From Bradyrhizobium sp. 186 (lineage in GTDB: Bacteria; Pseudomonadota; Alphaproteobacteria; Rhizobiales; Xanthobacteraceae), in the NCBI RefSeq assembly GCF_023101685.1, contig NZ_CP082164.1:2604001-2668000 (forward strand): 64,000 nucleotides of DNA. Reading direction: 5' to 3'. A model generated the notes under the pieces. It was not told the DNA's origin. It did no database searches and saw only the letters and a program-made list of their open reading frames with translations. The translations under genes and the position numbers were made by a program. Positions 52,886 through 61,199 of the stretch are shown one piece after another (positions within the stretch are counted from its first letter, which is position 1; each line of letters opens with the position of its first letter).

Positions 52886-53065
52886 CTAGTCTTCGTCCGG
52901 CTCGCGTACGACTGCCGGTTCGTCGGCGTCATCCTCCTCTTCGTCGTCCTCTTCGTCCTCCTCGTCTTCATCTGGATCTCGGGGCGGCATCACGGCGCCC
53001 ATAAGCACAAGCGACGTCCAGTCGATCGCTGTGATGAAAAATGTTTCGGAGGTGTGTTGCTTCAT
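52886..53065 (-). CDS. Small protein with acidic tail
   Basis: 59 residues from ATG 53065 with GGAG at 10 bases upstream. The first half, ETFFITAIDWTSLVLMGAVM, is a hydrophobic helix that could span or attach to a membrane. The second half is almost all Asp and Glu (PDEDEEDEEDDEEEDDADE) and ends REPDED. The very acidic tail is encoded by runs of GAC/GAG/GAA codons. No function is known to me; it may bind cations or basic partners. Confidence 0.55.
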   Translation of the reverse strand: MKQHTSETFFITAIDWTSLVLMGAVMPPRDPDEDEEDEEDDEEEDDADEPAVVREPDED

Positions 53066-53209
53066 GTTGTTGGTACTCCTCGAAAAGCATGCGCAGTCGA
53101 ATATTCCTGACGGACGACATCCGGATGTCCAGAGCGCGATCGCTCCAAAGTGACGGCGATCAGATCGACAGCAGCGGCAAGGGGCGGCACCCCACACAAC
53201 CGGCGGCGT

Positions 53210-53527
53210 TTACGAATACTTTGTGCCCAAGGACGCATCACGTTCTATGTTCACCAAAACTTCGCCGGCAGTGATTTCGGGATCTCCAAGATCGAGGTCA
53301 TGCAGACTTGCTTGAACAAACTCCAGTATCTTGGCGTTCGCTGCATTGGCGCTTTCGCGGTCCTCGAATATCATCACAGCGACACCAACGCCGTTGCCCC
53401 CATCCAGCACATAGTAAGATCTGAATCCGCGCGATTGACTTAGGATCTGACCGATGCCGCTCTTGGCGCGGCGGGCAGCGTCCGCAACCGAACGAACTTT
53501 GGTGTACTTGCGAATGACCATGTACAT
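53210..53527 (-). CDS. Hypothetical protein, ABM-like fold suspected
   Basis: 105 residues from ATG 53527 (MYMVIRKYTKVRSVADAAR). GIGQILSQSRGFRSYYVLDGGNGVGVAVMIFED and ANAKILEFVQ give the beta-alpha-beta-beta pattern of small dimeric alpha+beta-barrel (antibiotic-biosynthesis-monooxygenase-like) proteins that report on 'quality' of substrates in short enzymes. No catalytic residue can be named. It stands alone, upstream of the dodecin gene in the opposite reading order along the minus strand. Confidence 0.55.
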   Translation of the reverse strand: MYMVIRKYTKVRSVADAARRAKSGIGQILSQSRGFRSYYVLDGGNGVGVAVMIFEDRESANAANAKILEFVQASLHDLDLGDPEITAGEVLVNIERDASLGTKYS

Positions 53528-53664
53528 GAGGCCACCACGCGTCACAGTTCCCGCCCCCACGCATCAAAGCATATCGGGTCCCAGTTGGACTAGGGCCTAC
53601 TTCCGAGATGGGTCAAAAACGCCGGTTGGCGGGCCGCGCGACACGCCTTGCTCCAATGAGCCAT

Positions 53665-53688
53665 CCTCGCCCCGCAAGCGGGGCGAGG
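53665..53688 (-). terminator. Terminator-like hairpin downstream of the dodecin gene
   Basis: Perfect 11-bp stem CCTCGCCCCGC / GCGGGGCGAGG with a 2-base centre, 10 bases beyond the dodecin stop codon on the minus strand. It lacks a T-run, so it may end transcription with help from Rho or protect the message. Confidence 0.55.
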
Positions 53689-53697
53689 TGCTGAGGC

Positions 53698-53913
53698 TCA
53701 GGAGCCCTCGAACTTGAACGATACGTTGAGCTTGACGCGATAGGCCTCTACTTTTCCCTTGGCATCCAGTTGCATATCGAGTTTGACGACCTCCGCAATG
53801 CGAAGATCCCGGAGAGATTGTGCAGCTTGCTCGACCGCATTGGCGGCCGCCTTTTCCCATGAGTCGTTGCTGGTACCGATCAGTTCAATGACCTTGTAGA
53901 CGCTATCAGGCAT
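53698..53913 (-). CDS. Dodecin family flavin-binding protein
   Basis: 71-residue dodecin, a dodecameric flavin-storage or flavin-sequestering protein of the cytoplasm. It has the family opening YKVIELIGTSNDSWEKAAANAV, with the flavin-stacking Trp in NDSWEKA, and ends KVEAYRVKLNVSFKFE. The ATG at 53913 is preceded by AGGAGG. Length and motifs are standard. A strong hairpin follows the stop codon. Confidence 0.9.
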   Translation of the reverse strand: MPDSVYKVIELIGTSNDSWEKAAANAVEQAAQSLRDLRIAEVVKLDMQLDAKGKVEAYRVKLNVSFKFEGS

Positions 53914-54062
53914 GTCGTCCTCCTGTTCGGTATGAAGCAGGAAGCAGGTGCTCCCTGCCGTCGTGAAATCTAGCATCAGGATATCGGCGCTGACACGACG
54001 CGATTGTCTCGGGGACATCGCCCGGAGCCGAAAAGGGGCAAACTGCATTCGGCGGGGATGGC

Positions 54063-54086
54063 GGCTTTTGGTCCCTTAGCAGACGT
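54063..54086. repeat. Diverged copy of the dispersed GCTT-TGG-CC repeat
   Basis: GGCTTTTGGTCCCTTAGCAGAC here resembles CGCTTCTGGGCCCTAAGCCGAAC at 49891 and the related copies at 17087 and 39211. It lies just outside the left end of the IS30 element. Confidence 0.4.
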
Positions 54087-55169
54087 ACCTTCCGTCTTCG
54101 TCAATGTCCGATTTCGGTGGGTGGCCTCAACCGATCGACGCAACACTTTATCTTAAAAGGGAAAGATGGAGTGTGACGATGGATCAAGGCTTTCGTCGAA
54201 GGTTTACGGCGGCCGAGAAGACGGAGTTATGGGACCGATGGCAGCGCGGGGAGTCGCTCAAGGCGATCGGGCGGGCGTTTGGTAAGCCTTCATCGTCGAT
54301 ATATTTCCAGGTGTCGCCATACGGTGGAATTCGTCCAGCTCCTCGACGTCGCTCGCGATTGGCGCTGACGCTCTCGGAACGCGAGGAGATATCGCGAGGC
54401 ATTGCGCTACATCGATCGGCCCGCTCGATGGCTGGGTTGCTGGGCCGCTCGCCTTCGACGGTGAGCCGGGAAATCAACCGGAATGGCGGCTATGATGGCT
54501 ACCGAGCGGCTTTGGCGGATGACAAGGCCTGGGCCCGAACCCGTCGCCCGAAACGCTGCAAGCTGGCGACCAATGCCTGGTTGCGACAGGCGGTGGCCAG
54601 CAAGCTGAGATTAAATTGGGCGCCCGAGCAGATAGCCGGCTGGCTTAATTAAAAGAGCCCATCCTGAAGACGAGCGTTATCACGTGTCCCACGAGACGAT
54701 CTATCGCAGTCTATTTGTTCAAGCCCGCGGGGTGCTTAAGAAAGAGCTGCTTTGCCATCTTCGGTCGAAGCGCACGATCCGTCGATCGAAACAGGCGGGT
54801 CTCATCAGCGATGGACGGGGGCAAATCAAGGATCTCGTCTCGATCCGTCAGCGACCGGCAACGGTTGAAGATCGGGCGGTGCCTGGCCATTGGGAGGGCG
54901 ATCTCCTGTCCGGGTCGAAGAACAGCTATATCGCGACCCTGGTCGAGCGTCATACCCGTTACGTGATGCTGGCAAAGGTGGCCAACAAGGACACCCAGAC
55001 GGTCGTATCCGCACTCATCAAGCAGGCAAAGAAGCTACCGAGTGAACTGTATAAATCGCTGACCTGGGATCGGGGCAAGGAACTCACGGATCATCGACGA
55101 TTTACGCTGACGACCAGCATCGATGTTTACTTCTGCGATCCGCAAAGCCCGTGACCTTGCCCCCAAGTT

Positions 55170-56107
55170 TTATCCAGTTCTGAGTTCGCTCTTGCCGTTG
55201 GATTTGCCCGGTTGGGCGGTGGCAGCGACGGGAGCTGGCGCGGAGCCTTCGGCATAGCGCAGCGCCAGATCCCGGCGCGGATAGCAGGTCATGGCAAAAC
55301 TCGGACGGAGTTCTCCACCCGAGCTGCGAGTGTGGTCGTGTGTGGTTGTAGTCGGCCCGCCAACACCCGAGGAGCGACGCGAGCCTGGGCCAGTGACGTG
55401 AACAGCGTCTCGTTCAACAATTCGTCTCGCAGCCGGCCGTTGAAGCTTTCAATGAAGGCGTTCTGCGTAGGCTTGCCCGGCGCAATGTAATGCCATTCGA
55501 TACGGCTGTGATCCGCCCATGCAAGAATGGCGTTGCTGGTGAGTTCGCTGCCGTTGTCGCTGACCACCATCCCGGGCTTGCCGCGCTCAATCATCAGCCG
55601 GTCCAGTTCTCGCGCCACGCGGATGCCGGAGAGCGAGGTGTCGGCCACCAGCGCCAGGCACTCGCGGGTACAATCGTCGACGACAGTCAAGATGCGGAAG
55701 CGGCGGCCGCAGGTCAGTTGGTCCGACACAAAGTCCAGCGACCACCGGTCGTTCGGCGTCATCGGAACCAGCATCGGCGCCCTGGTCCCGATCGCCCGCT
55801 TGCGGCCACCACGGCGGCGCACCGTCAGCTTTTCTTCCCGATAGAGCCGGAACAGCTTTTTGTGGTTGATCAGATACCCCTCCCGCCTGAGCAGAATATG
55901 CAGCCGCCGATAGCCGAAGCGGCGGCGCTCCTGGGCGATCGCCCTCATGCGCTGGCGAAGGCTGGCATCGTCAGCCCGGGTCGTCCGATATCTCATGGTC
56001 ATGCGGCAGCAGCCGATGGCTTTACACGCCCGCCGTTCGCTCATCCCGAATGCCTCTCGCAGATGGACGACAGCTTTCCGCTTCCCCGCGGGCGTCACCA
56101 CTTCTTT
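55170..56107 (-). pseudogene. IS3-family transposase OrfB, frameshifted
   Basis: Integrase-core transposase with the DDE residues in [26 protein letters not shown] and [17 protein letters not shown]. Near 55370 the frame shifts: the original continues [36 protein letters not shown] and GKSNGKSELRTG to a TAA at 55172-55170, while the present frame ends at 55289 after a chance tail. In IS3 elements OrfB is normally made by a programmed -1 frameshift from OrfA, so it has no separate start. Confidence 0.8.
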
Positions 56108-56361
56108 CCCAAGAGGTCCTTCAACGCCGCATTGTCCAGCATGGCGTCGGCCAGGAGCCGCTTCAGCTTCGCGTTCTCGTCCTCCAGCGTCCTCAGCCGC
56201 TTGGCCTCCGAGACGTCCATCCCGCCAAACTTGGCCTTCCATTTGTAGACGCTGGCGTCGCTGACGCCGTGCTTGCGGCACAGATCGGCCACCGAAACCC
56301 CGGCCTCGTGCTCCTTCAAGATCCCGATGATCTGCTCTTCCGTAAAACGACTGCGCTTCAT
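56095..56361 (-). CDS. IS3-family transposase OrfA
   Basis: 88-residue HTH protein from ATG 56361 ([21 protein letters not shown]), with [22 protein letters not shown] as recognition helix and a leucine-zipper end [20 protein letters not shown]. This is the usual length. It binds the IS ends and is the upstream half of the OrfAB fusion transposase; orfB overlaps it in the -1 frame. Confidence 0.9.
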   Translation of the reverse strand: MKRSRFTEEQIIGILKEHEAGVSVADLCRKHGVSDASVYKWKAKFGGMDVSEAKRLRTLEDENAKLKRLLADAMLDNAALKDLLGKKW

Positions 56362-56625
56362 GCTCTGGTCCTCGTCTTGGGCCAGAGCGAACTTCAAACT
56401 GGATTAAGCCCGGGGGGCAAGGTCACCCGTGGCAGCGGGGGTCGAATGAGAACACCAACGGCCTGCTCCGACAATACTTCCCGAAGGGCACCGATTTGTC
56501 GGTGCACTCGCAAGCCCATCTGAACAAAGTGGCTCGCCAGCTCAACGAGCGACCACGTGAGACCTTGCATTTTGAAACACCGGCAGAGAGATTTAACGCC
56601 TGTGTTGCGTCGACCGGTTGAGCCG

Positions 56626-57003
56626 GCAGTCTTAAGCCGACATTATCGCCGATTCAAAGAATGGAATCTGCTGCCTCACTGATTAGGGTTGGTCGAAATG
56701 GACCAGTTAGCCGACTGATCAGGTTTCGAGCAAAATGGAGCCAGTTGGCCGACTGATAAGGAAATTCTACAAAGCTTGATCAGTCCGACAAAAAACCTAT
56801 CAGTGAGGCTCAGCACCTCGGCCTTGGCGCGATTTTGTCGGGGTCAAAGCGAGCTTGGTCTTCAGAGGCAGAGAGGGCCGGCCTATTCCAGACCTCGGTG
56901 GGCCTTGCCCCGTCGGCAAACGTTCGCGCGCCTTCTTTTCGGTTTCGAGACGCCTGAAAGTTTCAGATATCCCGCCTGTCTACATTATGCTATCTGCCGT
57001 GCA
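56626..57003. other. 378-bp stretch with short tandem-like repeats
   Basis: No gene is seen. GGACCAGTTAGCCGACTGATCAGG (from 56703) and GGAGCCAGTTGGCCGACTGATAAGG (from 56737) are imperfect copies in tandem, and GATCAGTCC with CCTATCAGTGAGG follows (56778-56813). A related stretch lies at about 39389-39432. They may be terminal repeats of a lost mobile element. Confidence 0.4.
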
Positions 57004-57017
57004 TGTAATGCATTACA
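57004..57017. promoter_or_regulatory. Probable LacI-type operator upstream of the SDR gene
   Basis: TGTAATGCATTACA is a perfect 14-bp palindrome 15 bp before the SDR start codon. An almost identical palindrome, ATGTAATCCATTACAT, lies at 58951 upstream of the transporter operon. Even-spaced palindromes with a central CG or similar pair are typical of LacI-family operators, and a LacI gene lies between the two sites. Confidence 0.75.
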
Positions 57018-57032
57018 GATCGGGGGTTTTCG

Positions 57033-57797
57033 ATGACATCGATGGACCGCAAGGTGGCCGTCATAACCGGTTCGGCATCGGGGATCGGAAAGGCCTGTCT
57101 TGAACGGCTGCTATCGCAAGGAGTGGAAGTTTTCGCGCTTGACCGCGACGAAGTGGCGTTGGCACGTTTGAAGGCGGCAAGCGAAGGCAAGCCGCTTCAT
57201 ACTGTTGTCGTGGATATCGGGAGCGAGGAAAGCGTTCGTTCGTCGATCGAGCAGATCAGCAAGGTCACATCGCGAATTGACTATCTGATTAATTCGGCCG
57301 GAATAGATCATCTCGACCGGATTGCGGAATGTAGTTTTTCCGACTGGCGAAGGATCCTGTCGGTGAATCTCGACGGCACGTTCCTGATGTGCCAAGCGGT
57401 CGTCCGCAAGATGATCGCGCAACGAAGCGGTCGCATCGTCAACGTCGCGTCCTGGCTGGCGAAGGCCGGAATGGCCGGGCACGGGCCTTACGCGGCTTCG
57501 AAATTCGGGATCGTGGGTCTAACCCAAAGCCTGGCGAAGGAGGTTGCCGATCTCGGGATCACCGTGAATTCGGTTTGTCCCGGTCCGGTCGAGCATACGC
57601 AAATGAGAGCAGAGGCGGATACGCAATCGCTGGCGCGAGGGCTTTCAACCGCCAAGGACCGCCTGCATTTGATTCCGATGGGCCGTATGGCCGTGCCGGA
57701 CGATGTCGCCGGCGTCATCCTGTTCCTGTTGTCGGATGATGCGGCCTACATGACCGGACAGGCGATAAACGTGACCGGTGGTCTTTGGATGAACTGA
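57033..57797 (+). CDS. Short-chain dehydrogenase/reductase (SDR)
   Basis: 254-residue NAD(P)-dependent oxidoreductase. The cofactor motif is TGSASGIG (residues about 12-19), followed by NSAGI, the catalytic Ser in NVASWLAKAGMAG, and YAASK with the catalytic Tyr and Lys. The C-terminus MTGQAINVTGGLW is typical of classical SDRs. The start is just downstream of the palindromic operator. It probably oxidises a sugar- or polyol-like compound brought in by the neighbouring ABC transporter; the substrate is inferred only from context. Confidence 0.9.
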   Translation: MTSMDRKVAVITGSASGIGKACLERLLSQGVEVFALDRDEVALARLKAASEGKPLHTVVVDIGSEESVRSSIEQISKVTSRIDYLINSAGIDHLDRIAECSFSDWRRILSVNLDGTFLMCQAVVRKMIAQRSGRIVNVASWLAKAGMAGHGPYAASKFGIVGLTQSLAKEVADLGITVNSVCPGPVEHTQMRAEADTQSLARGLSTAKDRLHLIPMGRMAVPDDVAGVILFLLSDDAAYMTGQAINVTGGLWMN

Positions 57798-57812
57798 CGA
57801 TCATAGACGGCG

Positions 57813-58889
57813 CTACCGCGACGGCGCGCGGGGCGGTGCTGTCGTGCTGCGGATCACGAGGCCGGTTTCGAAAACGGTTCTGGACGGCAGCTCCGTGCCT
57901 AGGCAAAGACCGACGATGCATTCGGCTGCCGTAATGCCCATCTCCTTTGAGGGCACTTCCACCGTGCTCAGTGGCGGATCGAGATGCTCCGCAATTTCCA
58001 AATCGTCGAACCCCATGATGGACAGATCACTTGGGACGCTGATCGATCGGGACTTGCATTCCTGCAAGGCGCCGATGGCGAGCATGTCGCTGCCGCACAC
58101 GAGCGCCGTGGGTCCGAGCGCACGATCAAGCATGCTGCGCAGCGCGGACCTGCCGCCCGCAATGGTGTAGGGCGCCTCCTCGACCCAACCTTCCGTCTCA
58201 AGTCCATTTCTCTGCATGATGGCTTCATAGCCCCGACGCCGCGCCAGGGCGCGGTCGTTACGTCGCGTTGTAATGCCCGAAAGCATAGCTATTCGGTGAT
58301 GCCCGAGTGCAATCAGGTGATCCACAGCACTCTCGATCGCTTTGACGTTATCGAACCCGACATTGTTGGTGTTATCGGTTGGATCGACGACATAGGTATT
58401 GACGGTGGGAACGCGCGAGGCCGCCAGAAAATTCGACAGACGCTTGTCGCGGACCTTTCCAACCAGCACCAAACCCTGCGCGCCCTGACGGATGAGCCGA
58501 ATGGCCTGCTCCGCCTCGACATCGAGGTCGTATTCGCTGGTGGCGAGCAGAGCGAAAAATCCATGCTTGGCCAGAGCTTCCTGAAGCCTCCCGTAGAACT
58601 CCGCATATAGCGCGTAGCTGAGAGTAGGGACGACCACACCGATCAAGCGCGTCTGGTTTTGCCGCAAGGCGCGCGCGGAATCGTTCGGAATGAAGCCGAG
58701 CTTTTCAATCGCGGCCTCTACCCGCTCTCTCACTTCCGGCCGGACGAGGCTGGGCGTGTTCAGCGTTCGCGAAACCGTCGCGGTCGAAACTTCGGCCAGC
58801 CGCGCGACATCGCTGGTCGTGGCGCTGTTCAAGCTGCCCGGCAATTTAACGGCCCGCCGCCGCCTTTTTTCAACCAACCGTTCCCTCAT
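57813..58889 (-). CDS. LacI-family transcriptional regulator
   Basis: 358 residues. The N-terminal HTH with hinge helix reads TTSDVARLAEVSTATVSRTLN, VRERVEAAIEKLGFIPN and ARALRQNQT. The periplasmic-binding-protein-like effector domain follows (about 80-345) with LIGVVVPTLSYALYAEFYG, GHHRIAMLSG and IMGFDDLEIAEHLDPPLSTV. It is transcribed towards the SDR gene and away from the transporter operon. The palindromes at 57004 and 58951 flank the gene and are its probable binding sites; release would follow binding of a sugar-like inducer. Confidence 0.92.
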   Translation of the reverse strand: MRERLVEKRRRRAVKLPGSLNSATTSDVARLAEVSTATVSRTLNTPSLVRPEVRERVEAAIEKLGFIPNDSARALRQNQTRLIGVVVPTLSYALYAEFYGRLQEALAKHGFFALLATSEYDLDVEAEQAIRLIRQGAQGLVLVGKVRDKRLSNFLAASRVPTVNTYVVDPTDNTNNVGFDNVKAIESAVDHLIALGHHRIAMLSGITTRRNDRALARRRGYEAIMQRNGLETEGWVEEAPYTIAGGRSALRSMLDRALGPTALVCGSDMLAIGALQECKSRSISVPSDLSIMGFDDLEIAEHLDPPLSTVEVPSKEMGITAAECIVGLCLGTELPSRTVFETGLVIRSTTAPPRAPSR

Positions 58890-58950
58890 CGGACGAATCT
58901 CGAAGCCAATTAAAGACGTTTATCACAAAGCTTGACGGGATCTCCAAATA

Positions 58951-58966
58951 ATGTAATCCATTACAT
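58951..58966. promoter_or_regulatory. Probable LacI-type operator upstream of the ABC transporter operon
   Basis: ATGTAATCCATTACAT is a 16-bp palindrome with 7-bp perfect arms, 40 bp before the binding-protein start and about 60 bp upstream of the divergent lacI-type gene. It matches the palindrome at 57004-57017 except at the centre. Confidence 0.8.
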
Positions 58967-59005
58967 CATAAGATTGAAAAACATTGAAAAACGGAGGGAT
59001 GCGCT

Positions 59006-60274
59006 ATGGACAGGCGAGGCTTTCTGAAGACGGCGGGTCTGCTTGGCTTGGGAGGGCTCGGGGCGTTGAGCGTGCCGCGAACGGCCGCCGCTGCCTCCAG
59101 CAAAATCTGGTTCAACACCCTTTTTCATGGCGGTGATGCCGATGCCATGGAGACGATCGTCAAGAGCATACGAGACAGCAATCCCGATCTTACGATCGAC
59201 CTGACCCAAGGCGGCTGGACCGAATATTACGCCCAACTTTACAATTCTGTCGTCGCGGGCGAGGCGCCTCAACTCGGCATCGTCGACGACTTTCGCTACG
59301 AGTCGGTCGCCAAGGTCCTTTACGACCTGACGGACACTCCTGGCGGCAATCTGGTCGATCAAATCGGCAAGCCGGACGACTTCGCGCAGTGGAATATTTC
59401 GCTGGTAGGCGGAAAACCGCTCGGACTGCCGCTCGATCAAAACGGTTTCGGCATCTACTACAACAAGGAAATTTTCAAGAAAGCCGGGCTCGATCCCGAG
59501 CATGCTCCGCAAACGCGTGAGGAATTCGAGGCAGCCTGCGAGGCAATCAAGAAGAGCGGCAAAATCGCCTATCATCCGGCCTTGAGCGGCGAGACGCGCT
59601 TCATTCGCCGAGCCTGGCTTGCGCTGCTATGGAGCGCAAACGGCACCTACATCGATAATGGGAAGGCCACCTTCAACACCGACAAAGGGCGCGAAGCACT
59701 GCAATATCTTGTCGACGTGGTTGGCAAGCGTGGCTGGAACAAGCCGGGCACCAACGGCATCAACCAGTTCCTCGCGGGCGAGCTAGGGATGCTGCAAAAT
59801 GGCACCTGGTTCTATCTGACGCTCGAAAAGTCGAAAGTCAACTATGGCTGCTTCATGCCGCCCAGGTTCTTCGAAAAGCAGGTCTCTTGGGGCGGCTATC
59901 ACCTCATCGTGCTGCCGAAGCAGCCCGAAGGAAAAGAGACCGCCTCGAAACTTCAGGCGAGCGCCAAATTCCTCAAAGCCTTTCTGCCCTTCTACTCTAC
60001 TTGGGGCCAGCTCGGTGGCGCGGTGCCGCTACTCAACGCTGCGATTGCCGACCCGAAGCTTCATGAGAGCAAGGTGTGGGCCAAGCAGCTCAAGACGTTC
60101 TCTGATGCAGCCGCCAGGGGGATCATCCAGGCCGAACCGCGTCATCCGAAAATCACAGATGTCGATCTGGCCGTCGAGCCGTTCACGCAACAGGCTTTTA
60201 ATGGCACGATGAGCGTCAAGGATGCCTTGGATAAAGCCGAAGTCGAAGTGAACAAGGTCTTGGCCGCCTCCTGA
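59006..60274 (+). CDS. Carbohydrate-type ABC transporter substrate-binding protein with Tat signal
   Basis: 422-residue family-1 binding protein, first gene of the LacI-controlled operon. The N-terminus MDRRGFLKTAGLLGLGGLG is a Tat signal, cleaved probably after the AAA near residue 33. The mature part has SKIWFNTLFHGGDADAMETI, GWTEYYAQLYNSVVAGEAPQ (sugar-binding type) and GLPLDQNGFGIYYNKEIFKK. GGAGG lies ten bases before the ATG. The ligand is probably a sugar, sugar acid or glycoside, inferred from the class. Confidence 0.92.
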   Translation: MDRRGFLKTAGLLGLGGLGALSVPRTAAAASSKIWFNTLFHGGDADAMETIVKSIRDSNPDLTIDLTQGGWTEYYAQLYNSVVAGEAPQLGIVDDFRYESVAKVLYDLTDTPGGNLVDQIGKPDDFAQWNISLVGGKPLGLPLDQNGFGIYYNKEIFKKAGLDPEHAPQTREEFEAACEAIKKSGKIAYHPALSGETRFIRRAWLALLWSANGTYIDNGKATFNTDKGREALQYLVDVVGKRGWNKPGTNGINQFLAGELGMLQNGTWFYLTLEKSKVNYGCFMPPRFFEKQVSWGGYHLIVLPKQPEGKETASKLQASAKFLKAFLPFYSTWGQLGGAVPLLNAAIADPKLHESKVWAKQLKTFSDAAARGIIQAEPRHPKITDVDLAVEPFTQQAFNGTMSVKDALDKAEVEVNKVLAAS

Positions 60275-60305
60275 AAACAGAGGGCGCCGAGCCCGGCGTC
60301 GAGCG

Positions 60306-61199
60306 ATGCGAAATTCAACAAATGATGCCGACAGGCGGGATCTGGTTGCCGGCATCCTTTTCCTTCTGCCCTATCTTGCGCTGTGGGTGACGTTTGCCGT
60401 CCTGCCCGTGGGCTACGGCTTCTACATCAGCTTGCATAAATGGGATCCGCTTGGCAGTTCTCGTTTCATCGGTTTTGGCAATTACGTTGAGCTGTTTGGC
60501 AATGGACGATTCCTGAACGCCCTGAAGAACACGTTCGTCTATGCGGCCTGGGCGATCCCGCTGACTCTGATTTTGGGAATGGCGTTCGCGCTGTTCCTCA
60601 AGCACGTCAAATTTCGCGGCGCCGGCTTTGTCGAAGGTTCGCTGTTCTTTCCATATCTGCTGAACGTTTCCGTCGTCGGCATCGTCTGGAATTTTCTGCT
60701 CGATCCGAATGTCGGGATCATCCCGTACTTCATCCGTGCGATCGGACTGACTTCGCCCGAATTCCTCAACAATCCCTACCTCGTGATTCCCACCATCGCT
60801 TTTGTCTCTTCATGGTGGCTCTCGGGATATCGCATGATCATCTTCCGGGCAGGGCTAAACGCCATTCCAGAGGAGCTTTACGAGAGTTCGACACTGGACG
60901 GCGCAACGCCCTGGCAACAGTTCCATCTCATCACGCTTCCTCTGATGAAGCCTTCCATCCTGTTCGCGGGCATTCTTACCCTGGTCTCGGGGCTTTGCAT
61001 GCTGGGCCAGGTGCTCGTGATGACGAACGGCGGTCCCGGAACGTCGTCGGAAGTCCTGGCGCTCTACATGTACCGAACGGCATTTGAGTCGTTCAATTTC
61101 GGTCAGGCAGCGGCCGTAGGCTTTATCCTGTTCGCCATTGTGTTCTCGATCAGCATGACGATGATCCGCTGGCTCGGGCTGCGGTCGGAGCTCAACTGA
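60306..61199 (+). CDS. ABC transporter permease, sugar type (MsmF/UgpA-like)
   Basis: 297-residue permease with six transmembrane helices. It opens with DLVAGILFLLPYLALWVTFAV and has the EAA-type cytoplasmic loop ELYESSTLDGATPWQQFHLITLP, through which it contacts the ATPase. It overlaps the next permease gene by one base. Together they form the heterodimeric channel for the binding protein encoded upstream. No ATPase gene is in the window; a shared MsiK/UgpC-type ATPase elsewhere or further right must serve. Confidence 0.92.
   Translation: MRNSTNDADRRDLVAGILFLLPYLALWVTFAVLPVGYGFYISLHKWDPLGSSRFIGFGNYVELFGNGRFLNALKNTFVYAAWAIPLTLILGMAFALFLKHVKFRGAGFVEGSLFFPYLLNVSVVGIVWNFLLDPNVGIIPYFIRAIGLTSPEFLNNPYLVIPTIAFVSSWWLSGYRMIIFRAGLNAIPEELYESSTLDGATPWQQFHLITLPLMKPSILFAGILTLVSGLCMLGQVLVMTNGGPGTSSEVLALYMYRTAFESFNFGQAAAVGFILFAIVFSISMTMIRWLGLRSELN

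Larger units (their letters stand above)
55152..56425 (-). mobile_element. IS3-family element (IS407-like) inside the IS30 element
   Basis: Ends are TGACCTTGCCCCC (left, 55152) and its inverse (right, to 56425). The target duplication CCCG occurs at 55148-55151 and 56426-56429; removing the insert restores the IS30 reading [11 protein letters not shown] 4-bp duplication and TGACC ends are typical of the IS407 subgroup. It carries orfA and a frameshifted orfB on the minus strand. Confidence 0.88.
54179..56621 (+). pseudogene. IS30-family transposase, frameshifted and split by an IS3 insertion
   Basis: Three pieces are seen. Piece 1 (54179-54652) has the HTH and LSEREEISRGIALHRSARSMA, SPSTVSREINRNGGYDGYRA and WAPEQIAGWL. 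About five extra bases near 54649-54655 shift the frame. Piece 2 (about 54657-55151) has YHVSHETIYRSLFVQARGVL, VPGHWEGDLLSGSKNSYIATL (catalytic Asp region) and SLTWDRGKELTDHRRFTL, and stops at the IS3 insertion. Piece 3 (from 56430 to the TGA at 56619) has [20 protein letters not shown] (catalytic Glu region) and [18 protein letters not shown]. The gene is dead. Confidence 0.88.
54123..56625 (+). mobile_element. IS30-family element, interrupted by an IS3-family element
   Basis: Inverted repeats TCAACCGATCGACGCAACAC (54127-54146) and its inverse at 56602-56621 (one mismatch) mark the ends; outer limits are uncertain by a few bases. The single transposase gene is split by the IS3 element at 55152-56425 and also has its own frameshift. 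Without the insert the element would be about 1.2 kb. Confidence 0.8.
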
